A stretch of 61,272 nucleotides of DNA from Gammaproteobacteria bacterium (GTDB lineage: Bacteria; Pseudomonadota; Gammaproteobacteria; Natronospirales; JAJUFS01). The stretch spans positions 1 to 61,272 of the forward strand of contig JAWWBS010000005.1 of assembly GCA_033720895.1 (NCBI GenBank), written 5' to 3'. Below are positions 28,701 through 37,082 of the stretch, in pieces. Numbering within the stretch: position 1 is the stretch's first letter; the number at the start of each line of letters is the position of its first letter. A program made the position numbers and the translations under genes. The notes under the pieces are model-generated. The model ran no database searches and was not told the origin of the DNA. It saw only the letters and a list, made by a program, of their open reading frames with translations.

Positions 28701-29246
28701 ACTTTATATACCGAGCTCTTGGAGCGCGCCGTCAAGGCCCTGAAGGACGGTGAAACGCCGGATCTCGAAGCGCCGCTGGACCATGGCCCCGAGGTCGATC
28801 TCAAGGTGCCGGCCATCCTCCCGGATGACTACGTGCCCGATGTGCACATGCGCCTGGTGATGTACAAGCGCATCGCCTCGGCAGCAAGCGAAGAAGCGCT
28901 GGACGAACTGCAGGTGGAAATGATCGATCGTTTCGGCCTGCTGCCGGAGCCCGCGAAGAACCTGTTCCGGATTACCGCGCTGAAGCTGAAAGCGGCACCG
29001 CTGGGGATCCGCAAGATCGAGGCCGCCGATGGCGGTGGTCGACTTGTCTTCACCAAAAATCCTTCCATCGAGCCGCTGGAGATCATCAAGCTGGTGCAGA
29101 CTCAGCCTTCCGTGTTCAAGCTGGATGGCGAGGAAAAGCTGCGCTTCAAGACCGAGCTGCTGGACCTGGACGAGCGCATCGACTTTGTCGAGCGCCTGCT
29201 TGCAACCCTGTCGCCCAGCCAGCTGGACCGTGCCAGCAATGCCTGA
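25758..29246 (+). CDS. mfd: Transcription-repair coupling factor Mfd
   Basis: Mfd removes RNA polymerase stalled at DNA lesions and recruits UvrA. The 1162 residues are standard. Visible in order: a UvrB-like N-terminal part with LPDWETLPYD, the RNA-polymerase-interaction region (VGSPVVHEEHGVGRYRGL, about 490-510), helicase motif I GDVGFGKTEVA with K643, motif II DEEH starting at 738, TATPIPRTLNMSL, and the C-terminal translocation and regulatory segments. The ATG at 25758 lies 9 nt after AGGTGA; a TTG nine nucleotides earlier is less likely. Confidence 0.97.
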   Translation: MVFFKDGVDLQLPAQGPEQRAWGQLYGAAPALAIAEAARHSGRPLLVVCSSARDVERLEAELGFLLAGSELPVVPLPDWETLPYDVFSPHQDIVSRRLATLNRLETLQQGVILVAAGTLLQRIAPREWLDGESFLMDVGDAIDLEALSSRLESAGYSRVSQVMEHGEFAVRGSLVDIFPMGSELPFRLDLFDDEIETIRSFDPDTQLSLEKLDKIRLLPAREFPLHPEAIKAFRTRYRARFEGDPSRSQVYKAVTDGNAPSGVEYYLPLFFEQTSTLFDYLPAAVVACRFDTVDAALDEAWAQIEDRYEQRHGDIERPLLAPAEIAVAPDEAKSQLAALPGVDIHSFELLDASNGHNFDSVQPPELRLNSRQEEPARLLLDFLASFNGAGGRALFVAESTGRRETLLDLLKKRKLDPQTVASWPEFLASDAPVVVCVAPLQEGIHLPRQGISVIAEPQLFGERARTRSRRRAVRDPDTIIRDLTDLAVGSPVVHEEHGVGRYRGLKALDIGESQTEFLTLEYAGGDKLYVPVHALHLISRYTGTSPESAPLHRLGSEQWSKAKKRAAEKARDAAVELLDIYSRRAARKGHQYRLTQEDYQAFCDDFPFDETIDQTGAINGVVKDMTSAQPMDRLVCGDVGFGKTEVAMRAAFVAVQGGKQVAMLVPTTLLAQQHYQTFRDRFADWPVKIGVHSRFRTQKEKNAVFDGMESGQLDIVVGTHGLLSDQARFKDLGLVIIDEEHRFGVRHKEKLKRLRAEVDVLTLTATPIPRTLNMSLSGIRDLSIIATPPMERLSVKTFVSEWNDALIREAILREIKRGGQAYFVHNEVETIEKFAHRVRELVPEAEVRVAHGQMRESELEQVMLDFYHRRFNVLLATTIIESGIDVPTANTIVINRADKFGLAQLHQMRGRVGRSHHRAYAYLLTPPKAVLTADAVKRLEAIESLEDLGAGFTLATHDLEIRGAGELLGEGQSGQIQEVGFTLYTELLERAVKALKDGETPDLEAPLDHGPEVDLKVPAILPDDYVPDVHMRLVMYKRIASAASEEALDELQVEMIDRFGLLPEPAKNLFRITALKLKAAPLGIRKIEAADGGGRLVFTKNPSIEPLEIIKLVQTQPSVFKLDGEEKLRFKTELLDLDERIDFVERLLATLSPSQLDRASNA

Positions 29247-29336
29247 CCGGCCTGCAGGTGCAGGCACAGCCGCCAGTCGTTACACTGCTGGTCGGCCGAA
29301 CAGGCCATGTCATGCACAGAAAGAGGATGAACATTG

Positions 29337-30344
29337 ATGTCATCGCCGTACGTACGTTCACGACCCGTAACCGGCCTCCTGGCCGTGGCCTGGATTGCCC
29401 TGCTTGCCAGCGGACCGGTGTCCGCCGGCGTGCCCGCCAGCGAGGCGGAAACCATCACCTGGTATGACGTCGAGTTCATCATCTTCCAGCAGAACAATCC
29501 GCGCAGTGACGAGACCTGGCCGGCAGATACAGGCAGCCCGGATATCGATGGCTTGCAGGCCCTGTTCGGAGAAGTCGACATGACGAGCGACGAGACGTCG
29601 CCAGCCGTCGCAGAAGACTACCTGCCCGAGGCCTACGTGCCGCTGGATGACGAGCAGTTGCAGATGCAGGGCATTGCCGACTCGCTCGCGCGTTCCTCGC
29701 GTTACACGCCGCTGCTGCACGCGGCCTGGACGCAGCCAGGCACGTCACTGGAGGACGCCAGGCCGATGCGCATCACCCTGCCCGGCGCCTTCGAGCCGGA
29801 AGACGAGCAGCTGGAAGACGAAGCGGCATCGAGCGACAACCGTTTCGAGCAGTTCCCGGTCAACGAGCGCCTGCAAAGCGTCGAAGGAGCTGGACGCGAC
29901 GATGATCCGACGGATGGCGACATGGCAGAAGAGAACCAGCGACCCGATTACAAGCGCCCGCTGGATGGCTCCCTGCTGGTCTATCTCAAGACCTACCTGC
30001 ATGTTCAGGCAGACCTGCTTTACCTGCCCAACGACATCAATCCGGAAATCATCAAGAACGCAACGCTGGCCACGGAAGACTACGTGCAGCAGAAAGCATC
30101 GGAACGCGACACGCGCCGCCAGGAGATTCTCGAATCGCTCGCACGTGGCGAGCTGACACTGGAGGAAGCCGAGATCCTGTCGCTGGAACCGGAAGAAGTC
30201 CTGTTCGAAGGATTCAGACTGGCCGAAAAGCGTCGCCTGCGCAGTCGCGAAATCCACTACTTCGACCATCCCCTGTACGGCATGATCCTGACCATCACGC
30301 CGCGGGAAATCGAGATCCCGCCGGACAGCGACACCGCACGGTAA
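29337..30344 (+). CDS. csiV: CsiV-family periplasmic protein
   Basis: A 335-residue protein with a signal peptide (about 1-30, TGLLAVAWIALLASGPVSAG), the CsiV hallmark WYDVEFIIFQQ right after it, an acidic variable centre and the conserved end YFDHPLYGMILTITP. In Vibrio cholerae CsiV binds penicillin-binding-protein-1a activator LpoA-linked machinery and affects peptidoglycan synthesis on D-amino acids; whether that holds here is inference. The position directly after mfd and before MTIP/nagZ matches P. aeruginosa. AGAGGA precedes the ATG. Confidence 0.85.
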   Translation: MSSPYVRSRPVTGLLAVAWIALLASGPVSAGVPASEAETITWYDVEFIIFQQNNPRSDETWPADTGSPDIDGLQALFGEVDMTSDETSPAVAEDYLPEAYVPLDDEQLQMQGIADSLARSSRYTPLLHAAWTQPGTSLEDARPMRITLPGAFEPEDEQLEDEAASSDNRFEQFPVNERLQSVEGAGRDDDPTDGDMAEENQRPDYKRPLDGSLLVYLKTYLHVQADLLYLPNDINPEIIKNATLATEDYVQQKASERDTRRQEILESLARGELTLEEAEILSLEPEEVLFEGFRLAEKRRLRSREIHYFDHPLYGMILTITPREIEIPPDSDTAR

Positions 30345-30355
30345 GCAACTTGAAG

Positions 30356-30381
30356 AAAAGCCCGGCATCGCCGGGCTTTTT
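30356..30381. terminator. Intrinsic terminator between csiV and MTIP
   Basis: An 11-bp stem (aaaagcccggc / gccgggctttt) with a 3-nt loop and flanking A/T runs can stop transcription in both directions between convergent genes. Confidence 0.92.
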
Positions 30382-30412
30382 GCTGATCACGCTTGCGCAG
30401 CAGCCAGTCGTA

Positions 30413-31150
30413 CTAGAGGTCCGGCAAGGCGGCCGCCAGCAACCTGCCGACCTTCTCCATGCCACTGTCCAGGTGGGCTTCGATGTCGGCATGGATATCC
30501 AACTCCCCTCGACCAGCCGCCCAGTTGACGATGACCGCACAGCAGGCGTAGGAAATGCCGAGTTCGCGCGCCAGAACGGTCTCCGGCATGCCCGTCATGC
30601 CGACCATGGCACACCCGTCGCGCTCCAGGCGGTCGACCTCGGCGCGCGTTTCCAGTCGCGGACCCTGGGCCGCTCCGTAACAGCCATCGCCGATGGCGCC
30701 AAGCTTCTCCTTCTCAGCCGCGGCAATCAGGGTGCCGCGACAATCCGGGCAGTACGGCTCGGTAAAATCCACGTGCACGACTTCGTCGAGATCGGAGTCG
30801 AAAAAGGTCTGGGCACGTTCATAGGTGTAATCGATGATCTGGTCGGGAAAGGCAATGTTGCCCGGCGCCATGTCGGCACGAATGCCGCCTACTGCGGCGA
30901 CCGCCACGACCCGCTCGACGCCGATCTTGTGCAAGGCCCAGACATTGGCACGGTAATTCACCTGGTGCGGTGGAATGGTGTGGCTGTAACCATGACGGGC
31001 GAGAAAGACCACCTCCCTGCCGGCCAGCACACCATGCACCAGCGGCGCCGATGCTTCGCCATAGGGCGTTGCCACCACCTCGCGCCGCGTGACTTCGAGG
31101 TTCGGCAAGCGGGTCAACCCGGTGCCTCCGATAATCCCGATTTCGCTCAT
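30413..31150 (-). CDS. S-methyl-5'-thioinosine phosphorylase (MTIP)
   Basis: A 245-residue phosphorylase of the MTAP/PNP family: IGIIGGTGL near the start, phosphate-site RHGYSHTIPPHQVNYRAN, and FTEPYCPDCR. The base-recognition residue is Asn in VNWAAGRG where methylthioadenosine phosphorylases have Asp (TDYD); Asn suits 6-oxopurines, so MTIP (methylthioinosine to hypoxanthine plus methylthioribose-1-phosphate) is preferred over MTAP. The hpt gene just upstream fits with use of the hypoxanthine. The ATG at 31150 has GAGG at good spacing; a Met three codons earlier (31159) is possible. Confidence 0.87.
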   Translation of the reverse strand: MSEIGIIGGTGLTRLPNLEVTRREVVATPYGEASAPLVHGVLAGREVVFLARHGYSHTIPPHQVNYRANVWALHKIGVERVVAVAAVGGIRADMAPGNIAFPDQIIDYTYERAQTFFDSDLDEVVHVDFTEPYCPDCRGTLIAAAEKEKLGAIGDGCYGAAQGPRLETRAEVDRLERDGCAMVGMTGMPETVLARELGISYACCAVIVNWAAGRGELDIHADIEAHLDSGMEKVGRLLAAALPDL

Positions 31151-31184
31151 TCCTGCCATCCTCGCATTGGAAAGTCCTCACTGG

Positions 31185-31751
31185 TCACAGCATGTCATCC
31201 GGCAAGGCATGAATCGCCGGTAGCTGGCGAAAATGATTGCGGTAATCCATGCCGCAACCGAACACGTAGCGATCTTCCACCTCCAGTCCGACGAAATCCG
31301 CTTCGAAGCCGACATTCCTGTCATGGTCCTTGCGCGCCAGCACGGCCGTACGGACGCTGGCCGCGCCCTGCTGCCGGCAGGCCTCGACAATCAGTTTCAA
31401 GGTGACGCCCTCGTCGAGGATGTCGTCGATCAGCAGCAGCTCTCGACCTTCGAGGCCCACGGCCGGCGGCTTCAGCCACTGCAGCTGGCCACCCTGTGTT
31501 TCACCACGGTAGCGGCTGGCATGCAGGTAGTCGAGCTCGAACGGAAAGTCGAACAACGGCAGCAACCAACCGGCCGGAACCAGGCCGCCGTTCATGATCG
31601 GCATTACCAGGGTATCGACCTTCGGCTCCATGGCAGCGTTGATCGCGCCAGCCATGTCGGCAACGGCCCCGCGGACTGCCGCGGCATCGTGCAGGCAGTC
31701 GGAACGCCGCCGTACTTCCTCGAGGTGCTCGAGCGTGACAGTGCCGTTCAT
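31185..31751 (-). CDS. hpt: Hypoxanthine-guanine phosphoribosyltransferase
   Basis: A 188-residue type I phosphoribosyltransferase. The PRPP-binding loop is ELLLIDDILDEGVTLKLIVE, and the N-terminal MPIMNGGLVPAGWLLPLF and YRG(E)TQGGQ segments fit the hypoxanthine/guanine type. It makes IMP or GMP from the free base. It lies between mscS (4-nt overlap) and MTIP (34 bp), so the pair probably salvages the purine of methylthioadenosine after deamination. Confidence 0.9.
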   Translation of the reverse strand: MNGTVTLEHLEEVRRRSDCLHDAAAVRGAVADMAGAINAAMEPKVDTLVMPIMNGGLVPAGWLLPLFDFPFELDYLHASRYRGETQGGQLQWLKPPAVGLEGRELLLIDDILDEGVTLKLIVEACRQQGAASVRTAVLARKDHDRNVGFEADFVGLEVEDRYVFGCGMDYRNHFRQLPAIHALPDDML

Positions 31752-32857
31752 TGCGACGCACCCTCCGGCACCGTAGCGACCTGTGATGCCAGGTGCAGGG
31801 TTCTCGTCGGAAAGGCGATCTCGGCACCATGGCCTTCGATGATATCGCCGATCTTCAGCAGCACGTCCTGCTTCACGGCGTGGAATTCGACCCAGTTGAT
31901 GGTTCGGGTCAGGCAGTAAACCATGATGTCCAGCGACGATCCGCCGAAGCTCAGGAAATTCACGATCAAGGTGCGGTCCTGGTCGATATCGGCATGCTGT
32001 TCCAGCATCTGTCGGATGTCGTCGACGATCTCCCTGATCGCGGCATAGTCATCGTAGCGAATGCCGACCGTTTCATTGATACGCCGGTTCAGCATGCGGG
32101 ATGGATTCTCGACGACAATGGTCGTGAATGCGGCGTTGGGGATGTAGAGCGGTCGCTGGTCGAACGTGCGAATGCGGGTGGAGCGCCAGCCGATCTTCTC
32201 CACCGTGCCCTCGATTTCACGGTCCGGGGAACGCACCCAGTCACCGACCTTGAAAGGCTTGTCCAGGTAGATGGTAAGGCTGCCGAAGAAATTCGCCAGC
32301 ATGTCGCGAGCGGCAAAGCCGACGGCAATGCCACCGACACCGCCAAAGGCAAGAATGCCGGAAATGCTGACCCCGAGGGTTTGCAGGACCACCAGGCCCG
32401 ACGTGATGGCCACGGTGGCCTTCAGCAGCTTGGCAACGGCGTCGACCGCCGTCTGGTCGATATCGGAGTCGTAATGCTGCGAGTACTTCATGATGGTGCG
32501 CTCGGCGCGACCGATGAAACGCAGCACGAACCAGGTCACGATCGCAATCAGGCCAAGCTCGCGCGCCGGCTGGATGTAATCGAACAGCGCTGCGTCGGAC
32601 TGTCGCGCAATGATTTCGGCGGCCAGCGAGATACCGACCAGCCAGATCAATGCCGACAATGGCTTGCGAACCGAACCGAGCAAGGCGTCGTCCCAGGGTG
32701 TGCGCGTCTTTTCGGCCTTGCGATGCATGCGATTCAGGATGACTCGCTGCACCAGCTCTGCAACCAGCGCCAGGAAGATGATGATGAATACCTGCCCTGT
32801 CAGCCCCCAGCCACCGGGAATGCTGACAAGCTCTTCAAGCCACTTCTCGACTGCCAT
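31748..32857 (-). CDS. MscS-family mechanosensitive channel
   Basis: A 369-residue small-conductance channel of the MscS family. About four N-terminal membrane helices precede the pore helix region ISGILAFGGVGGIAVGFAARDMLANFFGSL; after it comes the beta domain (DKPFKVGDWVRSPDREIEGTVEKIGWRSTRIRTFDQRPLYIPN), the family signature, and a C-terminal alpha/beta vestibule. It probably protects against osmotic downshock. Nothing points to a specific gating ligand. It lies 17 bp after nagZ and overlaps hpt. Confidence 0.93.
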   Translation of the reverse strand: MAVEKWLEELVSIPGGWGLTGQVFIIIFLALVAELVQRVILNRMHRKAEKTRTPWDDALLGSVRKPLSALIWLVGISLAAEIIARQSDAALFDYIQPARELGLIAIVTWFVLRFIGRAERTIMKYSQHYDSDIDQTAVDAVAKLLKATVAITSGLVVLQTLGVSISGILAFGGVGGIAVGFAARDMLANFFGSLTIYLDKPFKVGDWVRSPDREIEGTVEKIGWRSTRIRTFDQRPLYIPNAAFTTIVVENPSRMLNRRINETVGIRYDDYAAIREIVDDIRQMLEQHADIDQDRTLIVNFLSFGGSSLDIMVYCLTRTINWVEFHAVKQDVLLKIGDIIEGHGAEIAFPTRTLHLASQVATVPEGASQ

Positions 32858-32874
32858 TGCCTTGCTCCTTGATA

Positions 32875-33933
32875 TCAGTCCTGCTGTTCACCCAGGGTCA
32901 GCTGCTGCCCACCGCTGTCCAGGCGGCCGACCGCTTGCTGCGCCGCTTGCCACTCGGCGGTACCTTGCAGTCGCTCCAGGCCGTCGCCGGTGCGACCGTG
33001 CAGTCGCGCCAGCCGCAGGGCGCTGGCCGGATCATCATGCTCGATGCCGCTGTCCAGTATCTCCAGCACGCCAGCACGATTGTTGCAGACCGGCAGCATG
33101 TCGCAGCCTGCCTCCAGGGCAAGGCGCGCACGATCTGCATAACTGCCGATGCCGACCGCACCTTCCATGCTCAGGTCATCGCAGAAGACCGCCCCCTTGA
33201 AGCCCAGCCGTCCCCGCAACTGCTCGCCAATCCAGCGACGCGAAAAACTGGCGGGCAGATCGTCGACATCCGGATAGACCACGTGGGCCATCATGATCGC
33301 CGCAATGTTGTTGGCAATCAGGCGTCGGAACGGGACCATGTCACGTTGTTCGAGATCGGCCAGGGGTCGCGTATCGACCGGCAGCACCAGGTGCGAATCG
33401 CCGGCGATGCCACCATGGCCGGGGAAATGCTTGCCCGTTGCGACCATGCCGGCCTGTTTCATGCCACGCATCCAGGCGCTGGCCAGGCGACTGACCCCGT
33501 CGACGCTGCGATGGAAGGCCCGGTCCCCGATGATGGAACTGATACCAAGATCGAGGTCGAGCACCGGCGCAAAACTGAGATCGATCCCTGCCGCCAGGCA
33601 TTCGCTGGCCATCAGCCAGCCACCCCGCTCTGCCAGCGCCAGGCCATCCTTCTCGTCCTGGCGCCAGGCTTCACCGAAGGCCCGCGCGGGCGGCAACACC
33701 GTGAAGCTCTCGCGAAAGCGCTGCACCCGGCCACCTTCGTGATCGACGGTGACCAGCAAGCGCGGACTGCGCACATCGTGGATCGCCTTTACCAGGCCTT
33801 CGAGCTGCTGGATGCTCGCGAAATTCCGGGTAAACAGGATGACGCCACCGACCAGCGGGTGTTTCAGGACCCGCAGGTCCTCCTCGTCGAGTTCGTGTCC
33901 GGCAATATCAACCAGCAGTGGTCCGAGGCTCAT
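32875..33933 (-). CDS. nagZ: Beta-N-acetylhexosaminidase NagZ
   Basis: NagZ removes GlcNAc from anhydromuropeptides in the cytoplasm during peptidoglycan recycling; its product can trigger AmpC induction in species that carry AmpR. The 352-residue GH3 protein has VGGVILFTRNF, the catalytic-loop signature KHFPGHGGIAGDSH and nucleophile region AVFCDDLSMEGA. No signal peptide, as expected. Its start overlaps the stop of the LD-transpeptidase-like gene by 4 nt. Confidence 0.96.
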   Translation of the reverse strand: MSLGPLLVDIAGHELDEEDLRVLKHPLVGGVILFTRNFASIQQLEGLVKAIHDVRSPRLLVTVDHEGGRVQRFRESFTVLPPARAFGEAWRQDEKDGLALAERGGWLMASECLAAGIDLSFAPVLDLDLGISSIIGDRAFHRSVDGVSRLASAWMRGMKQAGMVATGKHFPGHGGIAGDSHLVLPVDTRPLADLEQRDMVPFRRLIANNIAAIMMAHVVYPDVDDLPASFSRRWIGEQLRGRLGFKGAVFCDDLSMEGAVGIGSYADRARLALEAGCDMLPVCNNRAGVLEILDSGIEHDDPASALRLARLHGRTGDGLERLQGTAEWQAAQQAVGRLDSGGQQLTLGEQQD

Positions 33934-34445
33934 TGCTCACCCACGCGGTCGAATCGTCTCTCGTGGATGATGACCGGGCAACCAACGGGCACGAAATCGA
34001 ACAGCTCGACCACATCCGCGTTGCGCATGCGGATGCAGCCATGGGAGGCGGGCTCGCCCATCGGCTCGGAATCCGGCGTACCGTGAATGTAGATATAGCG
34101 CTGGCGGGAATCGACAGCACCTCCCCGGTTGAAGCCGTCTTCCGTGCCCTCGAGCCAGAGTATGCGTGTCAGGATCCAGTCGCGATCGGGATGCGCAATG
34201 GCAAGCTCCGGGGACCAGGTCTCTCCCGTTGCGGCGCGCCCGACGAACACGGCATTGAGCGGTGCATCGCCACCGAACTTCTCGGCCACACGGTGCCGTC
34301 CTCGCGGCGTGCAGAAGCTGCCATCCTGTTCACCGGCGCCATTGCGGGCCGTGGACACGGGATAGCTCGCGATTTCCTCGCCACCACTCTCGACACTGAG
34401 ACGCTGGCTGGCGATATCGACATGCAATTCGAGGTCAGGTCTCAT
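33930..34445 (-). CDS. L,D-transpeptidase (YkuD) family protein without signal peptide
   Basis: A 171-residue YkuD-domain protein. The catalytic motif is present: IHGTPDSEPMGEPASHGCIRMRN with the nucleophile Cys after SHG. The protein begins directly in the domain (MRPDLELHVDIASQRLSV) with no signal peptide or membrane helix, unlike classical periplasmic enzymes that cross-link peptidoglycan or attach lipoproteins. The ATG at 34445 overlaps the CYTH stop (ATGA), and its own stop overlaps the nagZ start. That supports a cytosolic function linked to recycling, but this is inference. A Met seven codons upstream would also lack a signal. Confidence 0.85.
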   Translation of the reverse strand: MRPDLELHVDIASQRLSVESGGEEIASYPVSTARNGAGEQDGSFCTPRGRHRVAEKFGGDAPLNAVFVGRAATGETWSPELAIAHPDRDWILTRILWLEGTEDGFNRGGAVDSRQRYIYIHGTPDSEPMGEPASHGCIRMRNADVVELFDFVPVGCPVIIHERRFDRVGEQ

Positions 34446-34939
34446 GCTTCCGCGTCCGTCGTCCATTCATCGTAAGGCCGCCTGGCCAAAGCCGTATTGT
34501 AATAGCGATAGTCGTCACTGACCTCTCTGCCGATCCATTCCGGCAGGCTGACCACATGATCGGCCGTCGGAAGCTCCAGTTCAGCGACTGTCAGGCCGGC
34601 ATTGCGCCCCTGGAAGACGTCGATCTCGAAATACAGGCCTTCCCATGGCACCCAGTAGCGAACTTTCTCGATCAAGGGTTGCAGGCAGAGCTCGTCCAGC
34701 ATGGCCACCGCATCCGGTACCGGAATGCCGTATTCGAACTCTGTCCTGGTGGTTCCTTCCTCCGCGCTCTTTATATTGAGAAAGGCTTCGTCACCCGCCA
34801 GCCGAATACGGACCGAGGCGCGCTCGCCATTCTCCCGCGGCTGGTTGAAGTATCCCTGCCGCATGAAGGCCTCGCGCTCGACCAGCTGGCGCCAGGCATC
34901 GCCGGTCACCAGGAACTTGCGCTCGATCTCGGTCGCCAT
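34442..34939 (-). CDS. CYTH-domain protein
   Basis: A 165-residue CYTH triphosphate-tunnel protein starting MATEIERKFLV, the ExExK signature. Alternating acidic and basic residues of the tunnel are visible: RASVRIRLAGDEAFLNIKS, EFEYGIP and YFEIDVF. Family members hydrolyse tripolyphosphate or related triphosphates, and some act as adenylate cyclases; the short stand-alone form favours inorganic triphosphatase activity. A longer reading upstream runs into rlmD and is not used. It is 2 bp after the rlmD stop. Confidence 0.87.
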   Translation of the reverse strand: MATEIERKFLVTGDAWRQLVEREAFMRQGYFNQPRENGERASVRIRLAGDEAFLNIKSAEEGTTRTEFEYGIPVPDAVAMLDELCLQPLIEKVRYWVPWEGLYFEIDVFQGRNAGLTVAELELPTADHVVSLPEWIGREVSDDYRYYNTALARRPYDEWTTDAEA

Positions 34940-34941
34940 GC

Positions 34942-36303
34942 TCAGGCCACCTCGCGACGGAACAGCGCAATCGACTCGACATGGGCCGTGTGCGGGAACA
35001 TGTCCATGACACCCGCCTTGACCAGGCGATAGCCCTTCTCGTTGACCAGGATGCCCGCATCCCTTGCCAGCGAACCCGGGTGGCAGGACACGTACAGGAT
35101 GGTGTCGGCGGCAAAGCGCTCGACCGAATGGCAGACGGCCTCGGCGCCGGCCCGCGGCGGGTCCAGCACCAGCACGTCGTACTGCCTGCGAGCCCATTCG
35201 AAATCCTCGATCGGCTCGAACAGGTTGGCGACGTGGAAATCGACATTACCGAGTCCATTGGCGCGAGCATTGTCACGCGCCCGGTTCACCAGGCCATCGT
35301 CTCCCTCGACACCGGTGACGGTGGCTGCGTGGCGCGCCAGTGGCAGGGTGAAATTGCCCAGGCCGCAGAACAGGTCCAGTACCGACTCGGTACCCTGCAG
35401 CTCGAGCAAACCCAGCGCATGCGCCACCATGGCATTGTTCAACGACGCATTGACCTGGATGAAGTCGCTCGGCAGGAACTCGAATGCCAGTGACTCGGCC
35501 GGTATCGAATAGCGCAATGGCGTATCGGCATCCGGCTCCAGTGGCACGATGGTATCCGGCCCCTTGGACTGGAGATAGAAGCGGATACCATGTTCGCGCC
35601 CGAAATCGGCCAGCTTCGACAGGTCGTCCTCAGTCAAGGGATCCAGGTGGCGAACGACTACGGCCGTGGCATTTTCGGCGACCGACACCTCGAGCTGCGG
35701 AATGCGGTCCGGGATGGACAGTGCACCGATCAGCTCGCCAAAGTCCGTCAGCTTCTCGCCGATCTCCGGGGCAATCACCTTGCAGCTTTCCAGCTCCGCA
35801 ATGAAAGGCGCATGGCGCTCGCGAAAGCCCACCAGGACCTTGCCCTTCTTCTTCACCCACTTGACCCCCAGGCGAGCCCGGCGTCGATAACCCCATTGAT
35901 CCGCGATCAGGGGTTCGAGCCAGCTCTCCGGGTCGACCTTGCCGAGGCGCTCGAAATTGTCAGCCAGGACTTTCTGCTTGGCATCGATCTGCGCAGCGGG
36001 CGCGAGGTGCTGCAGGCTGCAACCACCGCAGACGCCGAAATGCGGGCATTCCGGTTCGACGCGGTCAGGCGACGGGTTTTCGATTTCGGTCGCCTCGCCT
36101 TCGTCGAAGCGCCGGTGTTTCTTGCGACGAACAAAGGTCACGGTCTCGCCCGGCAGCGCACCGCTCACGAAAACCGTCTTGCCGCCCTCGATACGGGCAA
36201 CACCCCGGCCGTCATGGCTGAGGTCCTCGATCACCTCGGTGAACACTTTCGGCTGGCGCGGTGCCCCGTCCGAGGCACGATTCGTTGCTGGTTTGCGCGG
36301 CAT
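34942..36303 (-). CDS. rlmD: 23S rRNA (uracil-1939-C5)-methyltransferase RlmD
   Basis: RlmD makes m5U1939 in 23S rRNA using SAM. The 453-residue protein has a TRAM domain (about 20-80), a [4Fe-4S] site with CPHFGVCGGC plus an upstream/downstream Cys, the SAM motif LDLFCGLGNFTLPLA and the catalytic nucleophile region VSCHPGSLARD (E. coli has SCNPATLARD). The ATG at 36303 overlaps the exonuclease stop (TGATG). Its position near a BarA/GacS-type kinase is a known gammaproteobacterial neighbourhood. Confidence 0.94.
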   Translation of the reverse strand: MPRKPATNRASDGAPRQPKVFTEVIEDLSHDGRGVARIEGGKTVFVSGALPGETVTFVRRKKHRRFDEGEATEIENPSPDRVEPECPHFGVCGGCSLQHLAPAAQIDAKQKVLADNFERLGKVDPESWLEPLIADQWGYRRRARLGVKWVKKKGKVLVGFRERHAPFIAELESCKVIAPEIGEKLTDFGELIGALSIPDRIPQLEVSVAENATAVVVRHLDPLTEDDLSKLADFGREHGIRFYLQSKGPDTIVPLEPDADTPLRYSIPAESLAFEFLPSDFIQVNASLNNAMVAHALGLLELQGTESVLDLFCGLGNFTLPLARHAATVTGVEGDDGLVNRARDNARANGLGNVDFHVANLFEPIEDFEWARRQYDVLVLDPPRAGAEAVCHSVERFAADTILYVSCHPGSLARDAGILVNEKGYRLVKAGVMDMFPHTAHVESIALFRREVA

Positions 36304-37082
36304 CAGTCGCTCATCCCTTCCCAGGTGGCCAGGAACTCGTCGAAGTGCGGCTTGCCTTCTCCCTGCAACCATTCCTTCAGGAGACCCTGGCGCGCGGCCT
36401 CCTCGGCCGACGACAATTTGCCGCGCATGCGCTCGAAGCGCAGGTAGACCAGGTAGGTATTCAAGACATCCGTTTCACAGTAATCACGGATCGCCTGCAG
36501 ATCGCCACCCAGCCAGGTATCCATGACCTTGGAGCCATCCATGCCGAGCTTGCCCGGGAACCCGCACAGCATGGCGACCTGGTCCAGCTTGGCATTGGCT
36601 CGCATCTGGAAGCCGGCGAGCACATCCATGAGGTCGAGGTGCCGCCAGTGAAAACGGCTCTGGTAATTGTTCCATTTGAAATCACGGTCCTCGTCACCGA
36701 CCTCCCAGTAACGCGGGGCGGCGATACCATGCACCATGGCACGGTAGTGCAGCACCGGCAGGTCGAAACCCGAACCGTTCCAGCTGACCAGGTCCGGCGT
36801 AAAGCGGTCGATACCATCGAAGAAACGGGTCACCAGCTCCGCTTCGCCTGCGTCCTGCTCGCCCAGCGACCAGACCTTGACGCTGTCATGACTGGCCATG
36901 ACGCAGGAAATCGCGACGACCCTGTGCAGGTGATGTGGCAGGAACTCGTGGCCGGTCTGTTGCCGCCGCAGATGCAGCATGGCCTTGCCGACCTCGGCAT
37001 CATCCAGTCCCTCCAGGTCATGAATCTTGCGACCCGCCTCGAAATCCGGAACCGTTTCGATATCGAAAACCAGAACGCCCAT
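36303..37082 (-). CDS. Predicted PolB-like 3'-5' exonuclease
   Basis: A 259-residue protein of the DNA_pol_B_exo2 family. DEDD exonuclease motifs are visible: LVFDIETVPDF (Exo I) at residues 4-14, VSWNGSGFDLPVL (Exo II) and DVLNTYLVYLRF (Exo III, with Asp in CETDVLNTY). It probably degrades or proofreads nucleic acid; the substrate is unknown. It is the first gene of the unit that continues into rlmD and is divergent from the HPt gene. Confidence 0.88.
   Translation of the reverse strand: MGVLVFDIETVPDFEAGRKIHDLEGLDDAEVGKAMLHLRRQQTGHEFLPHHLHRVVAISCVMASHDSVKVWSLGEQDAGEAELVTRFFDGIDRFTPDLVSWNGSGFDLPVLHYRAMVHGIAAPRYWEVGDEDRDFKWNNYQSRFHWRHLDLMDVLAGFQMRANAKLDQVAMLCGFPGKLGMDGSKVMDTWLGGDLQAIRDYCETDVLNTYLVYLRFERMRGKLSSAEEAARQGLLKEWLQGEGKPHFDEFLATWEGMSD

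Noticed and set aside
35064-35110. RlmD active site SCHPGSLARD as a lost Asn
   Set aside because: The nucleophile Cys is kept, and as far as I recall the His form is common in RlmD homologues outside enterics, so it is not evidence of inactivation.
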